This document shows, piece after piece, positions 42,083 through 51,213 of a stretch of 64,000 nt of DNA; position 1 is the first letter of the stretch, and every line of letters begins with the position of its first letter. The position numbers and the translations under genes were made by a program. The notes beneath the pieces are model-generated. The model did not search any database. It was given only the letters and a program-made list of their open reading frames with translations, and was not told the DNA's origin. Source of the DNA: Dehalococcoidia bacterium (GTDB taxonomy: Bacteria > Chloroflexota > Dehalococcoidia > Lucifugimonadales > UBA3495); assembly GCA_022827095.1 (NCBI GenBank), contig JAJDTP010000004.1, forward strand, positions 1-64,000, read 5' to 3'.

Positions 42083-44569
42083 ATGGTGATGACCGCGGAC
42101 AAATTCACGAGACAAGCGCAGGAGGCGCTGCAACGCTCCCAGGAACTGGTGCGCAACTACCAGCACAGCCAGTGGGACGTGGAGCACGTGCTGCTGGCCT
42201 TGGTGGCGCTGGAGGACGGGCTGCCGGAGCGCATCTTCCGGGAGCTGGGCGTCGATGCGGAGGCGGTGAAGAGCCGGCTGCACCAGACGCTGGACTCGGC
42301 GCCCAAGGTGGTGTCGGGCACGCAGCAGATCTTCATCACGCCGCGGCTGCAGCGGATGTTGCAGGTAGCGGATGAGGAGGCGCAGCGGCTGAAGGACCAG
42401 TTCATCAGCGTGGAGCACCTGCTGGTCGCCGCCGCGCGGGAGGACACCGGCGACTCGGCGCGACTGTTCCGGGACCTGGGCGTCAACCAGGAGATGATGT
42501 ACCAGGCCATGCAGAAGCTGCGCGGCTCGCACCGGGTGGACGACCAGAACGCGGAGCAGCGGTACCGGTCGCTGGAAAAATACAGCGTGGACCTGACCGA
42601 GCTGGCCCGCATCGGCAAGCTGGATCCGGTGGTGGGCCGCGAGCAGGAGATCCGCCAGGTCATGCAGACGCTGACCCGGCGCACGAAGAACAACCCGGTG
42701 CTGATCGGCGAGGCCGGCGTGGGCAAGACGGCCATTGCCGAGGGGCTGGCCAGCAAGATCATCTGCGACGATGTGCCCGACTCACTGCACAACAAGCGAG
42801 TGATGGCGCTGGACATGGGCCGGCTGGTGGCCGGAGCCAAGTTCCGCGGCGAGTTCGAGGAGCGGCTCAAGTCGGTCATCGACGAGGTGACCTCGTCCAA
42901 CGGCGAGGTGATCATCTTCCTGGACGAGATGCACACGCTGGTGGGGGCGGGAGGCGGCGAAGGCAGCCTGGACGCCAGCAACATGCTCAAGCCGGCCCTG
43001 GCCCGGGGTGAATTGCAGGCCATCGGCTCGACGACGCTGGACGAATACCGCAAGCATATCGAGCGGGACCCGGCGCTGGCGCGGCGGTTCCAGCCGGTGT
43101 ACGTCGAGGAGCCCACGCCGGAGCAGGCGCTGGACATCCTCATGGCGTTGAAGCCCCGCTATGAAGCCCATCACAAGGTGACCCTCACCGACGGGGCCAT
43201 CGCGGCGGCGGTGCGCCTGAGCGACCGGTACATCACCGACCGCAAGCTGCCGGACAAGGCCATCGACTTCATCGACGAGGCCGGCAGCAAGGTGCGCATC
43301 GACGCCGGGATGCTTCCGCCCAAGCTGCAGGAAATGGAAAACCGGCGGCGGGAGCTGACCGACCTGGAGGAGCGGGCCAACCAGATGTCCGACTACGAGC
43401 GGTCGGCGCAGCACCGCACCGAGCGGCTGCGCCTGGAAGCGGAGCTGAATACCGAGCGCGAGGCTATCGAACACACCGACGGTCCTGACCTGGTGGTCAA
43501 CGAAAAGGACATCGCCGAGCTGGTATCCAACTGGACGGGCATCCCGGTGGGCCAGCTGATGGAGGGCGAGGCGGAGCGGCTGCTGCACATGGAGGAGCAC
43601 CTGCACCGGCGGGTCATTGGGCAGGACGAGGCCATCGGCGCGGTGGCGGACACCATCCGCCGGGCGCGGTCGGGCCTGAACGACCCCAAGCGCCCCTTCG
43701 GGAGCTTCATCTTCCTGGGCCCCACCGGCGTGGGCAAGACCGAGCTGAGCCGGGCGCTGGCGGAGTTCCTGTTCAACGACGAGGACAGCATGGTCCGGCT
43801 GGACATGTCGGAGTACGGCGAGCGGCACACGGTGTCGCGGCTCATCGGCGCGCCTCCCGGCTACGTGGGGTACGACGATGCCGGGCAGCTGACCGAGGCG
43901 GTGCGGCGGCGGCCCCACCGGGTGATCCTGTTCGACGAGATCGAAAAGGCGCACCCGGACGTGTTCAACCTGCTGCTGCAGATCCTGGAGGACGGACGGC
44001 TGACGGACGGGCAGGGCCGCACGGTGGACTTCCGCAACACGGTGGTCATCATGACCAGCAACCTGGGCACGGGTGATTTGTCCCATCGGCCCTTTGGCCT
44101 GAGTCCCACCGCCGACCGGGAGCAGGAGGCTGGCAAGGTGACGCCCGAGCTATCTCGGTCGGTGCACGAAGCCCTGCAGCGAGCGTTCCGGCCGGAACTG
44201 CTGAACCGCATCGACGAGACCATCGTGTTCCACCCGCTGAGCCGGGCGCAGATCGGTCAGATCGTCGGGCTGATGGTCGGCGAGGTGCAGCAGCGGCTGG
44301 CGGAGCGGGACATCACCTGCGAGCTGACCGAGGCCGGCTGCGACTGGCTAGTCAACGAAGGGTTCAACGTAACCTACGGGGCGCGTCCCCTGCGCCGCGC
44401 CATCCAGCGCCACCTCGAAAACCGGCTGGCCCAGGGCGTCCTCTCCGGCGAGTTCAACGAGCACGACCACGTCATCGCCGACGTGAACGAGGCGAAGGAC
44501 GGGCTGGCGCTGCGGGTGGCGTCCGGCGCGGAGGAGGATGCGGAGCGGGAGTTGGCTGGGGTGGTGTAG
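42083..44569 (+). CDS. Clp family AAA+ ATPase, ClpC-type (ClpB-like NBD1)
   Basis: 828 residues from ATG 42083, GGAGG 8 bases upstream. Clp N domain (two repeats), Walker A GEAGVGKT near 209 and GPTGVGKT near 547, Walker B FLDEMHTL and [14 protein letters not shown]1 text ([29 protein letters not shown]) looks like ClpB, but the middle domain is short, about 60 residues as in ClpC, and an FGL loop ([11 protein letters not shown], residues 671-673) occupies the place of the ClpP-docking loop missing in ClpB. So it probably feeds ClpP rather than acting as a disaggregase. Downstream of hspR; a terminator follows. Confidence 0.9.
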   Translation: MVMTADKFTRQAQEALQRSQELVRNYQHSQWDVEHVLLALVALEDGLPERIFRELGVDAEAVKSRLHQTLDSAPKVVSGTQQIFITPRLQRMLQVADEEAQRLKDQFISVEHLLVAAAREDTGDSARLFRDLGVNQEMMYQAMQKLRGSHRVDDQNAEQRYRSLEKYSVDLTELARIGKLDPVVGREQEIRQVMQTLTRRTKNNPVLIGEAGVGKTAIAEGLASKIICDDVPDSLHNKRVMALDMGRLVAGAKFRGEFEERLKSVIDEVTSSNGEVIIFLDEMHTLVGAGGGEGSLDASNMLKPALARGELQAIGSTTLDEYRKHIERDPALARRFQPVYVEEPTPEQALDILMALKPRYEAHHKVTLTDGAIAAAVRLSDRYITDRKLPDKAIDFIDEAGSKVRIDAGMLPPKLQEMENRRRELTDLEERANQMSDYERSAQHRTERLRLEAELNTEREAIEHTDGPDLVVNEKDIAELVSNWTGIPVGQLMEGEAERLLHMEEHLHRRVIGQDEAIGAVADTIRRARSGLNDPKRPFGSFIFLGPTGVGKTELSRALAEFLFNDEDSMVRLDMSEYGERHTVSRLIGAPPGYVGYDDAGQLTEAVRRRPHRVILFDEIEKAHPDVFNLLLQILEDGRLTDGQGRTVDFRNTVVIMTSNLGTGDLSHRPFGLSPTADREQEAGKVTPELSRSVHEALQRAFRPELLNRIDETIVFHPLSRAQIGQIVGLMVGEVQQRLAERDITCELTEAGCDWLVNEGFNVTYGARPLRRAIQRHLENRLAQGVLSGEFNEHDHVIADVNEAKDGLALRVASGAEEDAERELAGVV

Positions 44570-44593
44570 CACTGCTATGGTGACCGGCTATTG

Positions 44594-44635
44594 GGCGCGG
44601 CCTCGTCCGGTGGGATGGGGCCGCGCCTTTGTTTG
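44594..44635 (+). terminator. Rho-independent terminator after clp
   Basis: GGCGCGGCC / GGCCGCGCC, 9-bp stem, then TTTGTTTG, 25 bp after the clp stop. Confidence 0.8.
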
Positions 44636-44660
44636 CTACGAGACAAGGGAACCGTGATCG

Positions 44661-45176
44661 TCAATGCGGACTCCATTCGAACTGGACACCGAGCCCGCGC
44701 AACATCTCAAACGTGTTAATGCACTGGATATCGAACTGGCGGCAAAGGTCGGGCAAAGGCACCTTGCGTCTTGCTTCGGGTGCAGACACCTCATTGGTGA
44801 CGACAACAGCGCCGTTAGCCATAGCGTAAGCAGCCAGCCATCCGTCTGCCGAGCCGGCAAATTCGACACGGGCGGCATCCGTAAACTGAGGGTTATCCTG
44901 TGCCCAATCGATCAATTGCCGATACGTGTCAGCAACGGGTTGGGTGGCGGTCGTAGGAAATGAACAGTTGGTCGCCTGTTCCACCCATTCGACCAGTTCG
45001 GCCGGAGATACGATCTCGTCGAACACTCGGTCAATGATCAACAGCCCGCCGGAGTCGATATGATGACTCAATGAGGCCCAGAAGCCGGGGCATATGTCCG
45101 GAGCGTAGTAATGATGATAGGCCGCCACCAGAACATTGGTGTCTGGTACATAGGTGCGCTCAGCGGGAACCGTCAT
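44661..45176 (-). CDS. DUF4411 PIN-like toxin
   Basis: 171 residues. YVPDTNVLVAAYHHYYAPDICPGFWASL near the start carries the first PIN-type Asp and the DUF4411 signature; later acidic residues appear in RVFDEIVSPAEL and AGSADGWLAAYAMANGAVVVTNE. PIN proteins are Mg-dependent RNases. Its ATG overlaps the TGA of the upstream ImmA-type gene (ATGA), the classic layout of a toxin-antitoxin pair of the COG2856/DUF4411 type. Confidence 0.85.
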   Translation of the reverse strand: MTVPAERTYVPDTNVLVAAYHHYYAPDICPGFWASLSHHIDSGGLLIIDRVFDEIVSPAELVEWVEQATNCSFPTTATQPVADTYRQLIDWAQDNPQFTDAARVEFAGSADGWLAAYAMANGAVVVTNEVSAPEARRKVPLPDLCRQFDIQCINTFEMLRGLGVQFEWSPH

Positions 45177-46339
45177 AGCTCAATGCCCAGTTTGCTGGGC
45201 ATGGCGTCGAAGGTGTCACCCTTCAACCCGGTCAGTGCGTATGCTTCCCGGTAGGACAGCCGCCCCGCTGCCAGGGAGCGAACCACCGCGGCGGCAAAAG
45301 GAATGCCGATGCGCCAACGCTGGGTGTTCCAGAAATTTCCTCCCTCGGAGTTTGCCCGGTTGGGGCTGCCCTGGGCCTTGTTATGCGCGTAAAACTCGAA
45401 GAATGTGTCCCAGTCAATCAGTTCCAGATCCAAAGCTCGGCGGGCAGCCACGACCCTGCTGACCCTGAAGCGTTGGGCCGTTTGCCGGTAGCAGTCCGCA
45501 CGGCCCGAGAAATGGGGCCAAAACTCGCGCAACTCTGCTTCCGGTACCAGGAACTCCGCCGCGATCCCATCACACCGGGTTTCAACCTCGTGATCAGACG
45601 GCAACAGGGACTCTGAGGCGGAAACTCCTTCCTGGCCCACGAACACATGGGCGAGTTCGTGGGCGACGGTGAACATCTGGGCCGCCTTGTAGTCGGCGTT
45701 GTTCACGAAAATCAGCGGGGCGTAGTCGTCGACAAGAGCGAAGCCCTGAAACTCGTCGGGGTTGAGCTTGCGGCTGGTGTCGTTGCCCACGACCCCATTG
45801 AACACCACCATCACGCCGGCGGCCTCAATGTGGTCACGAAGCAGGCTGATGGCGTCAGACCATGACCGGGCGTCTGAGGCCCAATCTGCTGCAAGCCCCA
45901 AAGCGGAACGCATCGCTTGGGCTGCATCAACGCTGCTGGCGCCCTGTCGGTAAGCGCTGACCAACTGCACCGGCTCTGCGCCGGTATCGATCAGTTCGTC
46001 GCGCAGCCACGCGCTGCGCTGCTGCATGGCGTGGACGGTCTCCAGAAGGTCAACGCCGACTCTTGGCGCTGTCCGGCCGGCACGAGTGCGGAAGTCGGTT
46101 ATGGGTAGCTGTTCGTCCGGCGGGAACGACAGGAACAGGAAACCCAGCGGGCTGTGCGTTGCGTCGGCCAGCCGCTCGGCCCACGCCATGCTGATCTTGC
46201 CGGAGCGCTCCCATTCTTCCACGCGCTCAGTTTTCAGATGGACCTTGCGGGCCAATTCTTCTGCGGTAAGATCGGCCCGATGACGTGCCCAGCGCAGCAC
46301 GTCGGGCTGCAGGGTGAGGGTTTCGCGCTGGGTGGTCAT
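45173..46339 (-). CDS. XRE-type HTH plus ImmA/IrrE metallopeptidase, antitoxin of the DUF4411 pair
   Basis: 388 residues. N-terminal HTH (DVLRWARHRADLTAEELARKV, residues 13-45) and a C-terminal Zn-peptidase domain with HExxH at 227-231 (TVAHELAHVFVG) and the following Glu (VETRCDGIAAEFLVP). The ImmA/IrrE fold cleaves repressors in phage and ICE systems; COG2856 members paired with DUF4411 are thought to be the antitoxin or regulator. Translational overlap with the toxin gene. The terminal 90 residues (YREAYALTGLKGDTFD) form an extra helical domain. Confidence 0.9.
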   Translation of the reverse strand: MTTQRETLTLQPDVLRWARHRADLTAEELARKVHLKTERVEEWERSGKISMAWAERLADATHSPLGFLFLSFPPDEQLPITDFRTRAGRTAPRVGVDLLETVHAMQQRSAWLRDELIDTGAEPVQLVSAYRQGASSVDAAQAMRSALGLAADWASDARSWSDAISLLRDHIEAAGVMVVFNGVVGNDTSRKLNPDEFQGFALVDDYAPLIFVNNADYKAAQMFTVAHELAHVFVGQEGVSASESLLPSDHEVETRCDGIAAEFLVPEAELREFWPHFSGRADCYRQTAQRFRVSRVVAARRALDLELIDWDTFFEFYAHNKAQGSPNRANSEGGNFWNTQRWRIGIPFAAAVVRSLAAGRLSYREAYALTGLKGDTFDAMPSKLGIEL

Positions 46340-46397
46340 AGGTGAGCTCTACTCGGCACGATGGTAGCCAATGGCTCAACCGCAGGTCAAATGAAGG

Positions 46398-47156
46398 TCA
46401 GCGGAACAGATCCTTATCCGGCTCCCGCACGATTGCCCGGCTGTCAGCGTCTTCCATAGGTTCGTAGGGGTAGCCCTTGACGAGGGCGACGGGGACGCCC
46501 AGGAGCTTGCCGGTGACCAGCTCGGCGGTGGCGGCCAGTTCGTCGGCAACGGCGATGGTGGTGGTGTGCAGCTCGTTGCCGTGGGGGTCGAACTCGCCCA
46601 CGTAGCTGATGACGGGGTTGAAGCCGGCCACGCCGATGGACACGTTGATCGCGCCGTTGCGCCAGGGACGCCCGAAGGTGTCGGACACGAGGACGGCGAC
46701 GTCCACGCCGAGACGCTGGCGGATGCTGTCGCGGATGCGGCGGGCAGAGGCGTCGGGATCCACGGGCAGCAGGCAGATGGAGTTGGAGCCGGGGATGTTG
46801 GAGGCGTCGATGCCGGCGTTGGCGCAGATGTAGCCGTGGTAGGTCTCGCTGATGATGACGCCGCGGTCCATGCGGACGACGCGGCGGCTCTCGCGGAGGA
46901 TCATCTCGGTGTGACGGGGGTCGCGGCGGTGGCCCTCGGTGATGGCGACGGCCAGGGGAGAAGCCTCGACCTCGTCGATGGTCATGACGCGGCCCTCGGC
47001 CTTGCTGACGATCTTCTGGGTGACCACGACGACGTCCCCCTGCTCGATGGGCGTGCCCTGGGCGGCGGCGGCGTCCATGATCTGGGCGGCCAGGTCGTCA
47101 CCGGCCTGGACCTCGGGCAGGCCCTCAATTCCTACGGCGCGAATTTCCGGCGGCAT
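46398..47156 (-). CDS. cofE: Coenzyme F420-0:L-glutamate ligase
   Basis: 252 residues from ATG 47156 (GGGAGGT upstream); the frame is open further up through a repeat, which I discount. CofE adds gamma-glutamates to F420-0 with GTP. Family blocks: GDVVVVTQKIVSKAEGRV, HTEMILRESRRVVRMDRGVIISETYHGYICANAGIDASN, VLVSDTFGRPWRNGAINVSIGVAG and DELAATAELVTGKLLGVPVALVKGYPY. It shows that the organism makes F420; luciferase-like (LLM) enzymes, of which a stub lies at 8.6 kb, often use it. bluB is divergent. Confidence 0.95.
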   Translation of the reverse strand: MPPEIRAVGIEGLPEVQAGDDLAAQIMDAAAAQGTPIEQGDVVVVTQKIVSKAEGRVMTIDEVEASPLAVAITEGHRRDPRHTEMILRESRRVVRMDRGVIISETYHGYICANAGIDASNIPGSNSICLLPVDPDASARRIRDSIRQRLGVDVAVLVSDTFGRPWRNGAINVSIGVAGFNPVISYVGEFDPHGNELHTTTIAVADELAATAELVTGKLLGVPVALVKGYPYEPMEDADSRAIVREPDKDLFR

Positions 47157-47302
47157 GGCGCACCTCCCGTTGTGGCGAAATGGCGGCGGGCGTGGGATGG
47201 TTGGGTCGCGATGGTTCCAGTTTATCACCGCCGCATGAACCGGCATGGTGGTCTGGGGATCGGGTTGCGGCCATGAGATCGCCGCCTTGCGCGTACTCGG
47301 TG

Positions 47303-47394
47303 TGTCATCGCGAGGAGCGCGGCGAGGTGGCGATCTCGTTCCTGCGGGGCGTCCGCTGCCCTGACGAGATTGCCGCGCTGCGCTCGCAATGACA
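47303..47394. repeat. Palindromic element, copy 4 (shorter)
   Basis: TGTCATCGCGAGGAGCGC at the left is mirrored by CTGCGCTCGCAATGACA at the right, with GCGATCTCG / CGAGATTGC inside. It lies in the divergent cofE-bluB region and may affect both leaders. Confidence 0.75.
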
Positions 47395-47519
47395 ACTCTG
47401 GCGCAACCGCGCAGGTGACGGGGAATTCTGGCGCAACCCCGTTTGCGTGCGTATGATAGCCGCACGCGCGACCGATGGCGCAGCGGATCGCGTCACGGTC
47501 AGCTTTGCCGGAGGGGCGG

Positions 47520-48290
47520 ATGAACCAACAGGGCCACCAAACAGACGACATTTCCGTGGACGGAGCATCGCTCAACGGGGAATCGCTGGCCTTTCCGGAG
47601 GCGGAGCGGGAGGCAGTGTACCGGGCGATCTACCAGCGGCGCGACATCCGCAATTTCCGTCCCGACCCCATACCCGACGAGGCGCTGGCCCGCATCATCC
47701 GGGCGGCGCACCACGGTCCATCGGTGGGGTTCATGCAGCCCTGGGACTTCATCCTGGTGAAGGACATCGAGAAGCGTCGGCAGGTGAAGGAGCTTTTCGA
47801 CCGGGAGCGGGACGCGGCGGCGTGCTTTTTCGACGAGCCACGCAGGTCAGCATATCTTGCGCTGAAGCTGGAAGGCATCCTGGAAGCGCCGGTGAACCTC
47901 TGCGTCACCTGCGACCCAACCCGCGCCGAGGTGGTGCTGGGGCGCAACTCCATGCCGGAGACCGACGTGTATTCCACCTGCTGCGCGGTGCAGAACCTCT
48001 GGCTGGCGGCGCGGAGCGAGGGCGTCGGCGCCGGTTGGGTCAGCATCCTCAAGCTGCCGCAACTGCGGGGGATCCTGGGGATACCGCCGCACATCATCCC
48101 GGTGGCATATCTCTGCCTGGGCTACCCGGTTGAGTTCACCGACGAACCGGGTTTGCAGCGGGCGGGGTGGCGCGACCGGCTGCCCGTGGAGGACCTGCTG
48201 CACTTCGATGACTGGAACGGTTCGACTGGCGACGGTGAGTGGAAGGGTCTGCGGGATGCGCTGGGAGACGGAGCGAACGCGCGACAATGA
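47520..48290 (+). CDS. bluB: 5,6-dimethylbenzimidazole synthase (BluB)
   Basis: 256 residues from ATG 47520 (GGAGG 5 bases upstream). BluB cannibalises FMN to make the lower ligand of B12. The nitroreductase-fold text matches BluB: IYQRRDIRNFRPDPIPDEAL, RAAHHGPSVGFMQPWDFILV, LALKLEGILEAPVNLCVTCDP, LGRNSMPETDVYSTCCAVQNLWLAARSEGVGAGWVSIL, and IPVAYLCLGYPVEF. Cobalamin lower-ligand synthesis fits the B12 riboswitch at 27.3 kb. F420 ligase FbiB of mycobacteria fuses CofE to a related nitroreductase domain, so proximity to cofE is notable. Confidence 0.92.
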   Translation: MNQQGHQTDDISVDGASLNGESLAFPEAEREAVYRAIYQRRDIRNFRPDPIPDEALARIIRAAHHGPSVGFMQPWDFILVKDIEKRRQVKELFDRERDAAACFFDEPRRSAYLALKLEGILEAPVNLCVTCDPTRAEVVLGRNSMPETDVYSTCCAVQNLWLAARSEGVGAGWVSILKLPQLRGILGIPPHIIPVAYLCLGYPVEFTDEPGLQRAGWRDRLPVEDLLHFDDWNGSTGDGEWKGLRDALGDGANARQ

Positions 48291-48428
48291 AAGGCAGCGA
48301 ACCTCACATAAGCGCCCCGGCAAGTCCGATGACGATTTCCAGCGTGATGAATGTATAATCGGGACAATACATCCGGCTGATCGGGAAATCTGGGCCGGTT
48401 GAGTCACCAGGAGAGGAGGGATGACGAT

Positions 48429-48869
48429 ATGACGCAACAAATGCACGCTCAGATGGGAGGAAGCACCGGCGGCGGTGAAGAGCTCATAGATGCCGGCGCG
48501 GTGACCTTCGGGTTGGTGTACCGCACCGACGTGGGGGCCATGAGCGACGAGGGTATCTGCATCCACGTCTACGGCAACGACATCGAGGGCGACGACAAGG
48601 AACTGCTGCGGTTCGACTGCTTCCGCATCGGCCCGCACTACCACTATCGCAACGGCCCCATCGGCCAGAACGACCGGCTGGAGCTGGACTTCACCGCCGA
48701 GGGCGACCCGCTGTCCTGGACGCTGGACAAGATCCAGAACCGGCTGCCGATCATGCTGATGCGCTGCCAGGCCGATAGCACCGCGCGCAAGGTCGATCAG
48801 CGGGACGTTGACGCGGCGATCCCCCACATCGTGGCCTGGGCGGAGACCAAGACGCACAACCGCGGTTAG
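48429..48869 (+). CDS. Conserved-looking hypothetical protein
   Basis: 146 residues from ATG 48429, with GGAGG 8-9 bases upstream. No signal peptide or membrane helix. A Gly/Met/Gln-rich N-terminus is followed by a beta-rich acidic domain (VTFGLVYRTDVGAMSDEGICIHVYGNDIEGDDKELLRFDC) with a His/Tyr cluster (GPHYHYRNGP) that might bind metal, then LDKIQNRLPIMLMRCQADSTA. Function unknown. It stands alone between bluB and a MITE. Confidence 0.7.
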   Translation: MTQQMHAQMGGSTGGGEELIDAGAVTFGLVYRTDVGAMSDEGICIHVYGNDIEGDDKELLRFDCFRIGPHYHYRNGPIGQNDRLELDFTAEGDPLSWTLDKIQNRLPIMLMRCQADSTARKVDQRDVDAAIPHIVAWAETKTHNRG

Positions 48870-48927
48870 CTGTCTGGTTCTCGCGAACCGACGCACAGAA
48901 CGCGAGGGCCCGGCCGCTGCGCCGGGC

Positions 48928-49092
48928 TCATGCGTACTCACTTGCGCTAATCGTCAGAAGCAGGATTCGCGGGATTTTATGATTTGGCAGGATTGGGAGA
49001 TCTACATCACGAAACGGTTCCAATCCTGACTATCTCCAAATCTTGAAAATCCTGCTTCTGACGATTCCGCGCGGCAAACCAGGTACGCATGA
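48928..49092. repeat. 165-bp inverted-repeat element
   Basis: Outer ends TCATGCGTAC / GTACGCATGA; inner arms AATCGTCAGAAGCAGGATT (48949) and its perfect 19-bp complement ending at 49066; further AGGATTGG / CCAATCCT pairing in the centre. Non-coding. Outer ends match those of the element after cbpA. Confidence 0.85.
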
Positions 49093-49192
49093 AACCTGCC
49101 ACGGGGTTGCCCCTGTGGGTGGGCCCAATTAGAATTCCGCCCGAGAGCAGGGTTTGCCAACAGTCCCGCAACGGCGTTGAGGTGTCGGTACT

Positions 49193-49372
49193 ATGAGCCA
49201 GAGCAACGACCAGGAACGGATCTACCAGGAATTGCGGCGCAGGGCGGCCGCCCAGTTTGGCGAGGACCGCGCGGTGGAGCTGGAGTCGTACCTGCGCACC
49301 GCGGCAGAGCAGGTCTACGACGTTGAACGCGCCGACGTGCACCGCGACGTGGAGCCATTGAATCAGGAATAG
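49193..49372 (+). CDS. Small protein upstream of amidase, possible GatC/AtzG-like subunit
   Basis: 59 residues from ATG 49193, helical and charged: ERIYQELRRRAAAQFGEDR and VELESYLRTAAEQVYDVER, ending VHRDVEPLNQE. Codon use is strongly G/C in third positions. Position (64 bp before an amidase gene, same strand), size and the C-terminal ...DVxPL resemble GatC and AtzG, small partners that wrap around amidase-signature enzymes. This is an inference from pattern, not a family match. Confidence 0.55.
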   Translation: MSQSNDQERIYQELRRRAAAQFGEDRAVELESYLRTAAEQVYDVERADVHRDVEPLNQE

Positions 49373-49436
49373 CCTGGATCCAAACCGGCAAACGGCGAAC
49401 CGACGGCGGCACGCGTGCCACCATGAGCGAGGTTGA

Positions 49437-50795
49437 ATGATGCCCGAACTCCACGAGCTTTCGGTGGTGGAAGCTGCCGCACAGATTCGCGAAGGAACCC
49501 TGTCGCCGGTGGCGTTGGTAGAGTCGCTGCTGGCGCGCATTGACGCCCTGGACGGCGACCTGCAGGCCTGGGTCACCATCGACCGGGACGCCGTGCTATC
49601 CACGGCCCGCCAGCGGGAGGCCGAGGTGCAGCGGGGTGACCCGCTCGGACCGATCCACGGCGTTCCCGTCGGCTTGAAGGACATCTTCTTCACCGAGGGG
49701 ATGCTCACCGCTTGCGGATCGAAGGTTTACTCCGACTTCGTGCCGGAATTCGATGCCACATCGGTGGCCAATATCAAGGCGGCCGGCGGGATCATCCTCG
49801 GCAAGGCGGTCACCACCGAGTTTGCCACGTCCGACCCCTCGCCGACGCGCAACCCCTGGAACCTGGAGCACACGCCCGGCGGCTCGAGCAGCGGGTCGTC
49901 TGCGGCGGTGGCGGCGCGGATGATCCCGGCGGCGCTGGGATCTCAAACCGGGGGCTCCACGTGCCGGCCGGCGGCGTACAACGGCATCGTCGGCGTGAAA
50001 CCGACCTACGGGCGCATCTCGCGGTACGGCGTGGCTCCGGTGAGCTGGTCGCTGGACCACGTGGGCATCCTGACCCGAACCGTGGCCGACGCCGCCCTGA
50101 TGCTGACCGTGCTGAGCGGCGCCGACGACAATGACCCCGGCAGCCTGCGCGAACCGGTGCCCGACTTCAGCGCACAGATGGCGGAGCACGACCGGCTGCC
50201 GCGCATCGGCCTCGTGCGGCAGTACTACCAGGACTACGCCACGCCGGAGATGTGGGCGCACACCGAGGCAATCGCCAACCAACTGGCGGAGGCTGGCGCC
50301 GAGGTTGAGGAAATCCCACTGCCCGACAGCTTCGCCGTGGTCCACAGCTTCCAGCGCATCGTGATGAACGTCGAGTGCGCCGGGTTCCACGAGGTCAACC
50401 ACCGCACTCGCGCCGCCGATTACGGCCCGCGCATACGGGCCGGCATGGAGATGGGCATGATCATGCCGACGGGAGCATACCTGAAGGCCCAGCGGCTGCG
50501 GCGACAATTCCGCGCCGACATGAGCGAGATGGTCGCCAAGGTCGACGTCGTGATGACGCCGGCGATACCGGCGCCGGCTCCCCGTGACCTGAACACGACG
50601 GGCGACGCAGCGTTCCAGGTGCCGTGGACGGCCGCCGGCCTGCCCACGGTGGTAGTCTCCACGGGCCTCAGCGAGCTGGGGATGCCCATGGCGGTGCAGT
50701 TCGGCGGGCCGTGGGCGCAGGAGGGCAGGGTGCTGGGTGCGGCGCAGTGGTGCGAGCGGATCGCGGGCTTGGGGGAGGCACCGCCGATCGGTTAG
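49437..50795 (+). CDS. Amidase-signature enzyme (GatA/AtzE-like)
   Basis: 452 residues. The Ser-cisSer-Lys triad is visible: Lys81 (GVPVGLKDIFFTEG), Ser150 (TPGGSSSGSSAAVAA) and nucleophile Ser174 (GSQTGGSTCRPAAYNGIVGVKPTYGRIS). Such enzymes hydrolyse amides; tRNA-dependent GatA and biuret-type AtzE need a small partner, and a 59-residue gene lies just upstream. No gatB is present, so it is more likely catabolic than part of the amidotransferase. A second amidase is a pseudogene at 39.5 kb. Confidence 0.93.
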   Translation: MMPELHELSVVEAAAQIREGTLSPVALVESLLARIDALDGDLQAWVTIDRDAVLSTARQREAEVQRGDPLGPIHGVPVGLKDIFFTEGMLTACGSKVYSDFVPEFDATSVANIKAAGGIILGKAVTTEFATSDPSPTRNPWNLEHTPGGSSSGSSAAVAARMIPAALGSQTGGSTCRPAAYNGIVGVKPTYGRISRYGVAPVSWSLDHVGILTRTVADAALMLTVLSGADDNDPGSLREPVPDFSAQMAEHDRLPRIGLVRQYYQDYATPEMWAHTEAIANQLAEAGAEVEEIPLPDSFAVVHSFQRIVMNVECAGFHEVNHRTRAADYGPRIRAGMEMGMIMPTGAYLKAQRLRRQFRADMSEMVAKVDVVMTPAIPAPAPRDLNTTGDAAFQVPWTAAGLPTVVVSTGLSELGMPMAVQFGGPWAQEGRVLGAAQWCERIAGLGEAPPIG

Positions 50796-51213
50796 ATTCG
50801 AAAAACCTCCGTCTATAAACACGTGCACAGGTCGTCCGAGGGGGATACCGGCAGACCAACCGTACCGAAAGCGGCCGCGGGCGCCGATGACCAGTATCCT
50901 GTCCAGGGTCTTTCGATTATTCCTGTCATTCCGGGCTTGATCCGGAATCCAGAGCTTTGTGAATGTGGCGACGTCGCTGGTCGCTAGCCGTTGCTGGCTT
51001 CCGGCCACGTATCAAGTACGGGGTGACGTTCTTTCACCGGAATGACGGATACTGGTGGTCGCCGAGCAATAATCGAAAGGCCTTGGGCCGGGGGCAACTG
51101 CCGTTGACGGGAATCGGTTCGCCCAATTACCATTAGCCCCCGATTGTCCCGCCGCATTGGCCGGATTCCGTGCCGGCTGCCACGCCCCACCGCATTTGCT
51201 GCAAGGTGCTGCC
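50796..51213. other. Gap with inverted-repeat element 50903-51086
   Basis: No gene. CCAGGGTCTTTCGATTATT (50903-50921) is mirrored by AATAATCGAAAGGCCTTGG (51068-51086); inside, GTCATTCCGG at 50925 is mirrored by CCGGAATGAC at 51038. End sequence resembles the CAGGGCCTTTT of the 39624 MITE, so it is probably another, diverged family member about 184 bp long. No clear target duplication. Confidence 0.65.

Noticed and set aside
47157-47465. Extended N-terminus of cofE
   Set aside because: The upstream frame passes through another palindromic repeat, and ATG 47156 has a good ribosome site and gives the normal CofE length.
39618-49092. Clustered palindromes considered as a CRISPR array
   Set aside because: Copies are kilobases apart, of unequal length and without regular spacers; they are dispersed MITE-like repeats.
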